From contig CAYUOU010000007.1 in NCBI GenBank assembly GCA_964446485.1, positions 1 to 64,000 on the forward strand: 64,000 bases of DNA, in the 5' to 3' direction. Under the pieces are notes generated by a model that had not been told where the DNA came from, ran no database searches, and saw only the letters and a list, made by a program, of their open reading frames with translations. This DNA is from JBDRRP01 sp964446485 (GTDB taxonomy: Bacteria > Desulfobacterota > Desulfobacteria > Desulfobacterales > JBDRRP01). The translations under genes were made by a program, and so were the position numbers. Of the stretch, positions 24,588-33,464 are shown piece after piece (position 1 is the first letter of the stretch; every line of letters begins with the position of its first letter).

Positions 24588-25022
24588 TTAGACATCGCGC
24601 TGCGCGAAAATGATGGTGACTTGATTGGCGTCGCCACAACGCGCGTAGCTGACATCTTCGGAGAGATGCTTCACGATAAACACCCCGAGCCCACCCACAG
24701 TGCGCGCATCGATGTCATCACCGATATTGGGCGGCGGCAGCGCCAGGGGATCAAACGGCGGACCCCGGTCGATAAATGTCATCACCACGCGACCGGCGTT
24801 ATCGGCATGGCACCCCACCGTCACCTCACCACCGCCCCCAGGGTAGGCATAATGGATGATATTGACCAGAAGCTCTTCTGCTACCAGTTCAACAGCCCCC
24901 ACCCGATCAACGGAAAGCCCACACGCCGCGGCACGGGCCGAGAGGAAACCAACGGCTTCGGGCAGGTGTTGTAACCTTGCTGGGAATGTGTGTGTGGTCA
25001 CTGTTGTCACCGTCGTGATCAA
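24588..25022 (-). CDS. RsbW/SpoIIAB-type anti-sigma factor kinase (HATPase)
   Basis: The 144-residue product is a GHKL-fold ATPase of the serine-kinase anti-sigma type. The N box (ELVAEELLVNIIHYAY), the G1 box (FIDRGPPFDP) and the GGLGVFIVKHLSEDVSYAR box with its trailing NQVTIIF are intact. Such proteins bind a sigma factor or a STAS-domain antagonist and phosphorylate the latter on Ser or Thr. Its start overlaps the stop of the upstream kinase-like gene by 4 bases (ATGA), and that gene overlaps the end of sulP. A partner in the same operon may therefore be the STAS domain of the SulP protein; this is inference. No sigma factor gene is adjacent. Confidence 0.82.
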   Translation of the reverse strand: MITTVTTVTTHTFPARLQHLPEAVGFLSARAAACGLSVDRVGAVELVAEELLVNIIHYAYPGGGGEVTVGCHADNAGRVVMTFIDRGPPFDPLALPPPNIGDDIDARTVGGLGVFIVKHLSEDVSYARCGDANQVTIIFAQRDV

Positions 25023-26020
25023 TAATCGGAACGGAAGCTGGCGAATCGCATCGGGGCCTTCACCAAGGGCACGTCCATTTCTCTATGAAACGCCCCCTCC
25101 AACCGTTTCACAGCCTCCCGCCGGGAAGGCCCCAGGTACCCGCGGTATACCGGGTCGTCTTCCGAAACGTGGCGCTCCAAAAGGTAAGTCTCCATGAGCC
25201 GAAGTGCCTCGATGGATTTATCGCAGACCGGGTACCCCTTGTCGTCGAGATAGATGTCATCCCCCCGCTGCACCGGGGAGACATTGTTGATATCCACCAA
25301 CCTCAGGCAGCCGCTGCGGGTCATGAGCATGTTTCTGCTGCCGGCCAAATCCGGAATGAACCCCGCTTCCAGAACCATGCGCCGGACGCCGTCCACAAAA
25401 CGGGCCACTTCGGCACGCAACCGTTGAAAAAACGCGGTGGGATCCCCCGAGGCGCCATCGCCGATGATGCGCCTGTATAGATCGCCCATCACGTCCACAT
25501 GCGGCAGTCGCCAGGGAGCCAATTCGTAGCCCTCTGCATACTCCTGCAGTCCGCAGAGCATCAGGTCGCAGCCGCCGCCGCGGTCGTAGTGAACGATGAA
25601 TTCTTCTGAGTGCGCCAACTGGGCCCGGGGAAGAAAGGCTTCGATGATCCGCAGCCGCCGGATTTCCTCCGCCACTTCCAATAGCGAACAAAACCGGCGC
25701 CTGAAGACCCTCAGCATTTTAATGGGAATCGGCCTGGGGTACCAGCGCACCCCTTCCGACACGATCCCTTCAGATTCCAGGCGCACGGCGTCCGGGTCGA
25801 GCACCTCCATGATGTGGGACCGCAAGCCGCATCGGAAGTGGCGCCGAAACACGTACGGGCATCGGCCTCTGATGAAATTGAGGGATAGGATGTCGTCATG
25901 GTACAGGCATGCCTGATCACGGACATCCATGGCACCCATGGGAAAATCACTTTCTCCGGCGCCGGTCGTCACCTGCGGTGGCAGGCTTACCCAAGCGTCC
26001 TCGGCTGTCACGGGACACAT
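25019..26020 (-). CDS. Uncharacterised protein with protein-kinase-like motifs
   Basis: I cannot assign this 333-residue protein to a named family. Its second half has a segment resembling the catalytic loop and metal motif of kinase folds: GFIPDLAGSRNMLM (Asp, then Asn five residues later) followed by LRLVDINN. The first half has an RLESEGIVSEGVRW stretch and an EEFIVHYDRGGGCDLMLCGLQEY segment near the expected hinge. It has no signal or membrane segment. The start is uncertain: ATG 26020 overlaps the end of sulP by 13 bp, while a GTG at 26059 would add 13 residues; neither has a strong ribosome binding site, suggesting coupled translation. It sits between sulP and an RsbW-type gene. Confidence 0.6.
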   Translation of the reverse strand: MCPVTAEDAWVSLPPQVTTGAGESDFPMGAMDVRDQACLYHDDILSLNFIRGRCPYVFRRHFRCGLRSHIMEVLDPDAVRLESEGIVSEGVRWYPRPIPIKMLRVFRRRFCSLLEVAEEIRRLRIIEAFLPRAQLAHSEEFIVHYDRGGGCDLMLCGLQEYAEGYELAPWRLPHVDVMGDLYRRIIGDGASGDPTAFFQRLRAEVARFVDGVRRMVLEAGFIPDLAGSRNMLMTRSGCLRLVDINNVSPVQRGDDIYLDDKGYPVCDKSIEALRLMETYLLERHVSEDDPVYRGYLGPSRREAVKRLEGAFHREMDVPLVKAPMRFASFRSDY

Positions 26021-27801
26021 TCCGTCTGGTTGGGCGGACACGTCTTCACGGTGCGACACTCATTGAAGAGCGCGTACGGGCAGGTGTCCCGGCAGTAGTC
26101 GTGATCGATTTCGCCGAAAAGAACGGTGTAGGCATCGCCGCGTTTTTTTAGCAGGTACCGCGGGTGCATCTCTTCGATAAACCCTGAGCTGGCGAGAACT
26201 TCTTTCACAGGGCCGCGGATCTCCATCATTGCCAGCTCGGCACCGCGGGCTTCGACTTCTTCTTTGAGAACACGCAGCTCCTCGACGCCGGTGATGTCGA
26301 TGAATGCCATGGACTGGAGATCCAGAAGAAGATATTTTACCGGCGTCTGCTGCGCCTTGAACCGCTCCAGGATGTGCTCGATGGTATACTCGGCATTGGC
26401 GAAATAGATGGCGTTGTCCGATCGCAGCTGGAGGATTTGAGGGCAGCTCGGCGCGTTCGCCAGGTCGGCGTTCAGGAAAACCCCCAGTTCCGGGACCTTT
26501 GAAATGCGGACGATCCTCGGGTGCATGGTTTTCCAAAGGAAAAACATGAGCGACATCAGTACGCCGAGAAGCAAGGCCTCGTCGGGTTTGGCGAGAAGGG
26601 AGAGGATAAACACCGTAACGGCGACGATGCCGTCGTCCCGGTTCATTTTCCACAACCGAAATACTTCTCTCGGATGAAATAGCATCATCACTGCGCTGAT
26701 GACCATTGCGGCCAGGGCCGCTTTGGGAATGTAGGTGAGGTAGGGCGTCAAAAACAACAGCGCCACGATGACGCTCAAGGACGTCACTGCGGATGAGATA
26801 CCCGTGCGTGCGCCGGTGGCGAAGCTGATGGCGGTGCGAGAGAAGGAGCCGCTCACCGGGTAGCACTGGAAGAATGACCCCACCAGATTGGCCATACCTT
26901 GCCCGACAAACTCCTGATCCACATCGAGCTTTTGTTTGGTTTCCGCCGAGATGCTCTTGCCCACCGAGTAGGTCTCGGCAAAGCTGACCAGCGCCAGCAC
27001 CACGGCCGGCCCCAGCAGGCGGCTAATGGTGTCGAATTGAAACGGCGGCATCTCGAACCCCGGCAGGCCGCTGGGGCTCTGGCCAATAATGGCAATGCCC
27101 TTGGTATGGAGTTCGAAAGCCACGACGGCGCCGGTGACCGTCAGCAGGGCCACCAATGCACCGGGGAAAGTGGCCCGCCATTTTTTCAGGCCGAAGATGA
27201 TCCCCATGGCGACCATACCCACCGCCAGTGTTGGCCAGTGCGTTTGCGGCAACGCCATGACGATGTTGAGCACTTTGTGAAACATGTACTCGGTGCGTTC
27301 GATACGCACGCCCAGCAGATGGGGCAGCTGCGTGGAAATGATGATGAGGGCTGCAGCTGAAGTAAACCCTTTGACAGCCGAATGGGAGATAAACGACATG
27401 ATGATGCCCATTCGAAAAACGCCGGTGAGCAGGTAAATAACCCCCACCATGAACGATAGCAGGAACGCCAGCCGGATAAACTGGTCTGAACCCGGTTCAG
27501 CCAGTGGTGACAGGGTGGTAAGGACCAGAAGGCTCATGATGGCAATGGGGCCGGTGGCCAACTGGCGAAGGCTCCCCCACAGTGCGGCGATCATGGGCGT
27601 CACAGCGGCGGCGTAGAGGCCGTACACCGGCGGCAGTCCTGCCAGCAGGGCATAGGCCATGCTTTGCGGAATGAGGACGACGGCAACGGTCAAGCCGGCG
27701 GTGAAATCCGCCTTCAAATCGCCCCCCCGATATCCGGAAAACCAGGACAAGAAGGGAAACATGCGTGCGATAAGGGCGGTTGTATTATTGGGGGGAGTCA
27801 T
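26008..27801 (-). CDS. SulP-family anion transporter with C-terminal STAS domain and Cys-rich tail
   Basis: The 597-residue protein is an inner-membrane anion transporter of the SLC26/SulP family. The transport domain (about 1-440) holds the signature AGLTVAVVLIPQSMAYALLAG and VSGSFSRTAISFATGART. The STAS domain (about 455-560) has the switch segment MAFIDITGVEEL, in which Thr occupies the position of the phospho-serine of SpoIIAA. An extra tail after the STAS domain carries five cysteines in about 27 residues, unusual for the family. GGAAGG lies 6 bases before the ATG and a TTGACA-17-TAGCCT promoter about 75 bases upstream. Substrate may be sulfate, bicarbonate or another anion. It heads a three-gene overlapping operon. 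Confidence 0.9.
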   Translation of the reverse strand: MTPPNNTTALIARMFPFLSWFSGYRGGDLKADFTAGLTVAVVLIPQSMAYALLAGLPPVYGLYAAAVTPMIAALWGSLRQLATGPIAIMSLLVLTTLSPLAEPGSDQFIRLAFLLSFMVGVIYLLTGVFRMGIIMSFISHSAVKGFTSAAALIIISTQLPHLLGVRIERTEYMFHKVLNIVMALPQTHWPTLAVGMVAMGIIFGLKKWRATFPGALVALLTVTGAVVAFELHTKGIAIIGQSPSGLPGFEMPPFQFDTISRLLGPAVVLALVSFAETYSVGKSISAETKQKLDVDQEFVGQGMANLVGSFFQCYPVSGSFSRTAISFATGARTGISSAVTSLSVIVALLFLTPYLTYIPKAALAAMVISAVMMLFHPREVFRLWKMNRDDGIVAVTVFILSLLAKPDEALLLGVLMSLMFFLWKTMHPRIVRISKVPELGVFLNADLANAPSCPQILQLRSDNAIYFANAEYTIEHILERFKAQQTPVKYLLLDLQSMAFIDITGVEELRVLKEEVEARGAELAMMEIRGPVKEVLASSGFIEEMHPRYLLKKRGDAYTVLFGEIDHDYCRDTCPYALFNECRTVKTCPPNQTECVP

Positions 27802-27830
27802 GAATGCCTTCCGGGGTGCGAGGAAATAGA

Positions 27831-27852
27831 CCCCAACGCTGCAACGTTGGGG
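27831..27852. repeat. Palindrome sharing the short-repeat core
   Basis: CCCCAACG, six bases, CGTTGGGG form an 8-bp stem. On the minus strand the right half reads ACCCCAACGTTGCA, the same core as the hairpin repeats near 6250 and 9840. It lies in the leader of sulP. Confidence 0.45.
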
Positions 27853-27875
27853 TAGAGAGAACCACGCCGGCGGAA

Positions 27876-27904
27876 AGGCTAAAAGGATATCCCCATTCTG
27901 TCAA
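27876..27904 (-). promoter_or_regulatory. Candidate sigma70 promoter for the sulP operon
   Basis: On the minus strand, a perfect TTGACA (27904-27899), 17 bases and TAGCCT (27881-27876) point toward sulP. Confidence 0.5.
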
Positions 27905-28079
27905 GCCAGGCGTGGGCGGTTCGGCAATTTTCCCTAAATGAGACACCCCCTTTTCGATGGCCGGTGACAGCATGCAGGGCCGAGATGCGATCCCGTTCAT
28001 GGCCGGCGCAGCGCTTTCCGCAGGGGAATTCATGAACGCTGATGCATCCGGAGACAGCGATCCATCAACGGATTTATTT

Positions 28080-28230
28080 GATGAAACGGTAAAAAGTAGC
28101 AAAAAGAACGATTTCGTAAAATGTTCGAGATCAAGGCTTGCGAATCCTGAGGAATGCGGCGTACTTACAGTACGCCGCAATGACGAAGGATGACGCGTAA
28201 CGCAGATATCGGACTTTTTACGGAACCGTC
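28080..28230 (+). mobile_element. MITE-like element, copy 3 (151 bp)
   Basis: This copy is about 95% identical to copy 1, with the same ends and palindrome and one extra base near position 55. It is flanked by a perfect 6-bp duplication, TTATTT (28074-28079 and 28231-28236). The dapL promoter begins 23 bases after its right end. Confidence 0.85.
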
Positions 28231-28252
28231 TTATTTACGGGTTCCACCGCCG

Positions 28253-28281
28253 TTGACAGGGTATGGTGAAGCCTTTACTAT
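28253..28281 (+). promoter_or_regulatory. Sigma70 promoter for dapL
   Basis: A perfect TTGACA (28253-28258), a 17-base spacer and TACTAT (28276-28281) precede dapL by about 105 bases. Confidence 0.65.
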
Positions 28282-28387
28282 GGTTCTTCGGTTAGCATCG
28301 CCGCGCACTGCGGGGCATCCAGGACACGATCACAGGACACAATCACTCGCCGCGGCCCCTTTGCCGCAATGACAGGGACTCTCGTTC

Positions 28388-29614
28388 ATGATCACTATCA
28401 ACACCCACTACCTGAAACTCAGAGCATCCTACCTTTTCTCGGACATCGCCAAGCGGGTCGCCGCCTTTCAGGAAGCCCATCCGGATACGACCGTCATCAA
28501 ATTGGGCATTGGCGATGTGACACACGCCCTGCCACCCTCGGTGGTGAGCGCCTTTCATGCGGCTGTTGACGAAATGGCCGACGACGCCACCTTCAAAGGG
28601 TACGGCCCCGAGCAGGGATATCCGTTTCTTCGAGAAGCCATCGCCGCCATTGACTTTCGATCCCGAGGGGCCGATGTCTCCGCCGAGGAAATCTTTGTCA
28701 GTGACGGCGCCAAGTGCGACACGGGAAACATCCAGGAAATCTTCGCCCTCCAAACGCGCATCGCCATCCCGGACCCGGTCTACCCGGTCTACCTCGACAC
28801 CAACGTCATGGCCGGGCGTACCGGCGGCTTCACCAATGGCCGCTATGAAGATATCCACTACCTCGAGAGCACGCCGGCCAACGGTTTCATCCCGGATTTA
28901 CCGGATGCCCCCGTAGACTTGATCTATTTGTGTTTCCCCAACAATCCCACAGGTGCCACCATCGACCGCGGCCAGCTCGCCCGATGGGTGGACTATGCCC
29001 GGGACCAGAAGGCCATCATTCTTTTCGATGCCGCATACGAGGCGTTCATTCGCGATGGCAGCCTGCCCCACAGTATCTACGAAATCCCCGGCGCGCGCGA
29101 AGTGGCCATCGAATTCCGGAGCCTGTCAAAAACGGCCGGGTTCACCGGCACCCGGTGTGCCTACACCGTGGTACCGAAATCCCTCATGGCCTACGATGCC
29201 GAGGGGCGTGCACACCCGGTGTGGAACCTCTGGTCGCGCCGTCAGTCCACCAAATTCAACGGCGTGTCCTACCCGGTACAACGGGCGGCGGCGGCGGCTT
29301 TCACCCCGGAGGGTCAGAGAGAAGTCCGCAGGCTGGCTGACGGTTATCTCGCCAACGCGGCCATCATTCGCCGCGAAATGTCCGATTTCGGATATACCTG
29401 TGCGGGGGGTGTGAATTCTCCCTATATCTGGATCGACGGGAAAAAGGACTCATGGGCGTTCTTTGATGAACTCCTCAACAAGGCGGGTGTGGTCTGCACC
29501 CCGGGAGCCGGTTTCGGGGCCTGCGGTGAGGGCTTCATCCGTATCAGTGCCTTCAATTCGCATGAAAACGTCACCGCCGCCATGCAGCGCATCCGGGAGG
29601 CCCTCACCGCTTGA
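28388..29614 (+). CDS. dapL: LL-diaminopimelate aminotransferase
   Basis: This 408-residue PLP enzyme converts tetrahydrodipicolinate directly to LL-diaminopimelate, feeding lysine and peptidoglycan synthesis. It avoids the succinylated or acetylated route. Family marks are IKLGIGDVTHALP at the N terminus, FVSDGAKCDTGNI, the PNNPTGA loop, FDAAYEAFI, and the PLP lysine in SLSKTAGFTGTRCAYT. Its length matches characterised DapL. The ATG follows AGGGAC. A good promoter lies upstream. The next gene starts 33 bases later in the same direction and may be co-transcribed. Confidence 0.95.
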   Translation: MITINTHYLKLRASYLFSDIAKRVAAFQEAHPDTTVIKLGIGDVTHALPPSVVSAFHAAVDEMADDATFKGYGPEQGYPFLREAIAAIDFRSRGADVSAEEIFVSDGAKCDTGNIQEIFALQTRIAIPDPVYPVYLDTNVMAGRTGGFTNGRYEDIHYLESTPANGFIPDLPDAPVDLIYLCFPNNPTGATIDRGQLARWVDYARDQKAIILFDAAYEAFIRDGSLPHSIYEIPGAREVAIEFRSLSKTAGFTGTRCAYTVVPKSLMAYDAEGRAHPVWNLWSRRQSTKFNGVSYPVQRAAAAAFTPEGQREVRRLADGYLANAAIIRREMSDFGYTCAGGVNSPYIWIDGKKDSWAFFDELLNKAGVVCTPGAGFGACGEGFIRISAFNSHENVTAAMQRIREALTA

Positions 29615-29647
29615 TGCACTCGACAGCTCCGGAAAGGCGATACCATC

Positions 29648-31165
29648 ATGGGCATCACCCCATCGCGTGACCATTTTGACGTTTGCATCTTCGGGTGCGG
29701 GATCGGCGGATTTGCCGGCGCCATGCGGGCACTGGATCTCGGAAAACATGTCTGCGTCATCGAGGGGGCCGAAATCGGCGGCGCCGGCGTCATGTGGGGT
29801 GCGCTGGCGTCCAAGACCATGTGGGAGTTGGCCAAGGACTACAACATCGCCGCCCAAATCGGCCGGGGATATCGCAGCACCGATCTCACCGTGAATTACG
29901 GGGCGCTGCGGGCATCGGTCATCCAAGCCGTCGAAGAAAAGCAGCAGCAGATGCTATCCCAACTGGAAACCTATTCCCCCCGACGCTATGAGGGGCCGGG
30001 CTCAATCACCTACAAGCGTGGATGGGGGGCTTTCGAAGGCCCCGGAAAGGCGCGCGTTACCGACCATGAAGGTGCGACGACAGTCATCACCGCCGATCAC
30101 TTTCTCATCGCCACCGGATCATCGCCCAGGCAGTTTCCAGGCATCCCAGTGGATCAGCGGCGTATTTTCGACTCCAACGGCATTCTCAACCTGGCGGCAT
30201 TTCCCAAGCGCCTCATGATCATCGGCGCCGGCATCATCGGCTGCGAATACGCCACCATCTTCTCCAATCTCAACCAAACCCAGGTTTATCTGGTAGACTA
30301 TGCCGAACGGATCATCCCCTTTGAAGATGACGACGTGAGCGACTTTGTCAGCACCAATCTGGCAGCAAACGGGGTCAAAATCTACCATTCCGCCGTGCTC
30401 AAAGACATCATCCATCACGATGCGCATATGGATGTGCTGCTCGACTTCAATGATGGCCGGTCGAAGGTGGTGAAAGTGGACGCGGTGTTGATCTCCATCG
30501 GTCGCGTGCCGAATCTCGCGGGGCTGAATCTGGAGGCCGTGGGCATCATGCCAAATGACCGCGGATTCATCGAGATAGATGACAACTGCAGGGTGACAAA
30601 GGCCATTTACGCCTCGGGGGATATTACGCAACACCCCGCGCTGGTCAATCTGGCTGAGACGGAAAGCCGATTTGCCGTAAAAGCCATGTTCGATGCCGTC
30701 AAATGGCCCCTGCGCTACGACAATATGTCTACGGTGATGTTCTTCAAGCCGGCGGTGGCCGCCGTCGGATTCAATGAGCGCATGTGCCAGAATAAAAAGA
30801 TCCCCTATCGCGTGGCCCATTATTCAAACGCCTTGCTCAGCCGGGCCATCGCCATGCGCGCCACCAATGGTTTCGTGAAAATCATCGTCAGCGACAACGA
30901 AGAGCAAAAAATTCTGGGCATGCGCGCCGCCGGTCCCCAGGCATCCACCACCATCATGTCCATCGCCCTGCTGATGGACCAGGAGAAAGGCATCCGCGAC
31001 GTTCTCAAGTCGGTTCATCCCCACCCCACCATGAGCGAAGGCATTCAGGAATGTCTGCGGGTACTGCTGAAAAAATCCGTCTACAAGCACCGGGCCTTCC
31101 CCGAACTGATCAAGGTGCGCCGGTGGCACCCGGATACCGGCTTCACCGCCGACAACGCCGTGTGA
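29648..31165 (+). CDS. FAD-dependent pyridine nucleotide-disulfide reductase homologue lacking redox cysteines
   Basis: The 505-residue protein has the two-dinucleotide fold of dihydrolipoamide dehydrogenases: an FAD motif near the start (IFGCGIGGFAGAMRALDLG), a second NAD(P) motif (MIIGAGIIGCEYA), the YASGDI segment, and a dimerisation domain ending HPHPTMSEGIQE with its His-Pro pair. The active-site stretch reads GGAGVMWGALASK where the family has GGxCxNxxCxPSK, so both cysteines of the disulfide are gone. Soluble transhydrogenase (SthA) has a similar WGT/SK pattern but keeps one cysteine. A hydride-transfer role without a disulfide is thus likely. It follows dapL by 33 bases. Confidence 0.85.
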   Translation: MGITPSRDHFDVCIFGCGIGGFAGAMRALDLGKHVCVIEGAEIGGAGVMWGALASKTMWELAKDYNIAAQIGRGYRSTDLTVNYGALRASVIQAVEEKQQQMLSQLETYSPRRYEGPGSITYKRGWGAFEGPGKARVTDHEGATTVITADHFLIATGSSPRQFPGIPVDQRRIFDSNGILNLAAFPKRLMIIGAGIIGCEYATIFSNLNQTQVYLVDYAERIIPFEDDDVSDFVSTNLAANGVKIYHSAVLKDIIHHDAHMDVLLDFNDGRSKVVKVDAVLISIGRVPNLAGLNLEAVGIMPNDRGFIEIDDNCRVTKAIYASGDITQHPALVNLAETESRFAVKAMFDAVKWPLRYDNMSTVMFFKPAVAAVGFNERMCQNKKIPYRVAHYSNALLSRAIAMRATNGFVKIIVSDNEEQKILGMRAAGPQASTTIMSIALLMDQEKGIRDVLKSVHPHPTMSEGIQECLRVLLKKSVYKHRAFPELIKVRRWHPDTGFTADNAV

Positions 31166-31235
31166 ACGATCCGCCGCGCCGGGCGGCACTGCTTTCGATG
31201 GAATAACATCATGCCCTCGGTTTGAGGCGTTCGAG

Positions 31236-31649
31236 ATGGCGCTTTCCCGCAACCAGATGATCGTGTCTTCAGTATTTCTCGTCGTTGCCATGGGGACGGT
31301 GGTAGCCATGTACTATCGGGCGACAACCGGTGGGTTTGAAGAACGCCTCAAGGAGCACCGGCAACGGGCCGAGGCGACCCAGTCGGCAGAAAAAACGACG
31401 GTGCCGGGCGATCGGGTGGTATTGATCAAAGACGAACCGCTCGTCATGGGACGTGTGAAGCTGGTATACCGGGGAGTGTCCGATGACCGCATTCACCTCG
31501 ACATCTACCTGCTGGACCTGGATCCAGCTTATCCGTACCCCCGGCATCTGACGAAGGACGAGGCCGGAAAAAGCATCCATATAGGGTCACGGTTCTACCG
31601 CCTTCACGCGGTCACCCGGAAATCTCTGACCCTGGTATTCGCCAACTGA
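31236..31649 (+). CDS. Small membrane-anchored protein of unknown function
   Basis: The 137-residue product has one N-terminal membrane helix (about 8-27; MIVSSVFLVVAMGTVVAMYY), a charged linker, and a C-terminal beta-rich domain of about 80 residues (GDRVVLIKDEPLVMGRVKLVYRG in pieces, ending RKSLTLVFAN), probably periplasmic. I recognise no family. It sits 70 bases after the flavoprotein gene and 34 bases before pgm, in the same direction, suggesting a shared transcript. Confidence 0.6.
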   Translation: MALSRNQMIVSSVFLVVAMGTVVAMYYRATTGGFEERLKEHRQRAEATQSAEKTTVPGDRVVLIKDEPLVMGRVKLVYRGVSDDRIHLDIYLLDLDPAYPYPRHLTKDEAGKSIHIGSRFYRLHAVTRKSLTLVFAN

Positions 31650-31683
31650 CAGGCCTTGAACAACGAATCGAGAGAGGTGCCCC

Positions 31684-33327
31684 ATGCCCATCCACGAACT
31701 GGCCGGAAAAATCGCGCCGATATCGCTGCTGGCCAATATCCCGAGACTCGTCTCCGCCTACTACACCAACAAACCGGATTTCGCCGATGTCGCGCAACAG
31801 ATCGCTTTCGGCACCTCCGGGCACCGGGGCTCCTCATTGAAAAACAGTTTCAATGAAGACCACATTTTGGCGGTGAGTCAGGCCATCGTTGAATACCGCG
31901 CCGAGCAGGGCATTGACGGGCCGCTGTTCCTGGGTATGGATACCCACGCCCTGTCCGAGCCGGCTACGGTCAGTGCACTCGAAGTGTTTGCGGCCAACGA
32001 GGTTACCGTCAGGATTGACCGGCTTCGGCGTTTTACGCCGACCCCGGTCATCTCCCATGCCATTCTCAATGCCAATCGCGACCGTGTCAGCGGCCTCGCC
32101 GATGGCGTTGTCATCACCCCCTCTCACAATCCTCCGGAGGACGGCGGTTTTAAATACAATCCTCCCGAAGGCGGCCCTGCCGGGACCGACACCACCCGGC
32201 GCATCGCTCGGAGGGCCAACACCATCCTTGAGGAGCGCCTGCGCCCGGTGAAACGAATCCCCATCGAAAGGGCGCTGCGCGCTGACACGACCATCGCCCA
32301 TGATTACATCACCCCGTATGTAGACGATCTCGCCGAGGTGCTGGACATGGCAGCCATCGCCGCATCCGGGCTCAAGCTCGGGGTGGACCCGCTCGGCGGG
32401 GCGGCCATCGATTTCTGGGAGCCCATCGCCGCCCGCTACGGGATTGACATCGACATCGTCAATGCCGACACGGACCCGAGGTTTGCTTTCATGACCGTGG
32501 ATAAGGACGGAAAGATCCGCATGGACTGTTCCTCCCCGTATGCCATGCAGGGGCTCATCGACCTGAAAGACCGCTTCGATATCGCCTTCGGAAACGACAC
32601 CGATGTCGACCGGCATGGCATCGTGACCCAGAGCGCGGGGCTTCTCAATCCCAACCACTACCTCACCGTGGCCATCTGGTATCTCTTCCAAAATCGCCCC
32701 GGCTGGCATCCGTCGGCTGCAGTGGGCAAGACACTAGTTTCCACATCCATGATCGACCGGGTGGCGGCGTCTTTAGGCAAGGCGGTCAGCGAAGTTCCCG
32801 TGGGATTCAAGTGGTTCGTGGACGGTCTGTTGAGCGGAGGATACGGATTCGGCGGCGAAGAAAGTGCCGGCGCCGCGTTTTTGCGCCGAAACGGAAAGGT
32901 CTGGACCACCGACAAGGACGGCATCATCATGGCCCTCCTGGCCGCCGAAATCATGGCCAAGACCGGGCGGGACCCAGGAGCAATTTACACCACGCTGGAG
33001 GCCCAATTCGGGGCGCCGGCCTACGCGCGCATCGATGCACCGGCCAACCCCGAGCAGAAAAAAATTCTCGCCAACCTGTCGGCCGATATGATCACCGCCA
33101 AGACGTTGGCAGGAGAACCCATTGCCGCCGTCCTCACCCACGCACCGGGCAATGGGCAGCCCATCGGCGGACTCAAGGTTGCCACCGAGAACGGCTGGTT
33201 CGCCGCGCGACCCTCGGGCACCGAAGACATTTACAAGATTTATGCGGAGAGCTTCAACGGAAAAGACCACCTTGCGGCCATTCAGCAGGAGGCTCAGGCA
33301 ATCGTCACCAATGCGTTGAAGGCATAA
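31684..33327 (+). CDS. pgm: Phosphoglucomutase (alpha-D-glucose phosphate-specific)
   Basis: The 547-residue enzyme interconverts glucose-1-phosphate and glucose-6-phosphate, linking glycogen and cell-envelope sugar synthesis to glycolysis. It has the complete bacterial Pgm set: FGTSGHRGSS at the N terminus, the phosphoserine loop VITPSHNPPEDGG, the metal loop FGNDTDVDRHG, the sugar-binding GGEESAG, and the phosphate-binding RPSGTEDIYKIY. Its length matches E. coli Pgm. GAGAGAGG precedes the ATG. A bidirectional terminator follows about 135 bases after the stop. Confidence 0.96.
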   Translation: MPIHELAGKIAPISLLANIPRLVSAYYTNKPDFADVAQQIAFGTSGHRGSSLKNSFNEDHILAVSQAIVEYRAEQGIDGPLFLGMDTHALSEPATVSALEVFAANEVTVRIDRLRRFTPTPVISHAILNANRDRVSGLADGVVITPSHNPPEDGGFKYNPPEGGPAGTDTTRRIARRANTILEERLRPVKRIPIERALRADTTIAHDYITPYVDDLAEVLDMAAIAASGLKLGVDPLGGAAIDFWEPIAARYGIDIDIVNADTDPRFAFMTVDKDGKIRMDCSSPYAMQGLIDLKDRFDIAFGNDTDVDRHGIVTQSAGLLNPNHYLTVAIWYLFQNRPGWHPSAAVGKTLVSTSMIDRVAASLGKAVSEVPVGFKWFVDGLLSGGYGFGGEESAGAAFLRRNGKVWTTDKDGIIMALLAAEIMAKTGRDPGAIYTTLEAQFGAPAYARIDAPANPEQKKILANLSADMITAKTLAGEPIAAVLTHAPGNGQPIGGLKVATENGWFAARPSGTEDIYKIYAESFNGKDHLAAIQQEAQAIVTNALKA

Positions 33328-33464
33328 AACATCATCAGGACTGCATGCCAATAGCCGCAGGCATTACAGTGCGTTGAGATGCCCCGGTCGAAAGCCCGTA
33401 AATTCCCTCGGATGTCGTCCCAAGCGTAGCGGGGGGTCTGTGTGTTAATCAGAAAACGCATTAG

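Larger units (their letters stand above)
27802..28387. other. Divergent region between sulP and dapL
   Basis: This region holds, from left to right, a CCCCAACG palindrome, a leftward promoter for sulP, MITE copy 3 and a rightward promoter for dapL. No coding frame is convincing here. Confidence 0.65.
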
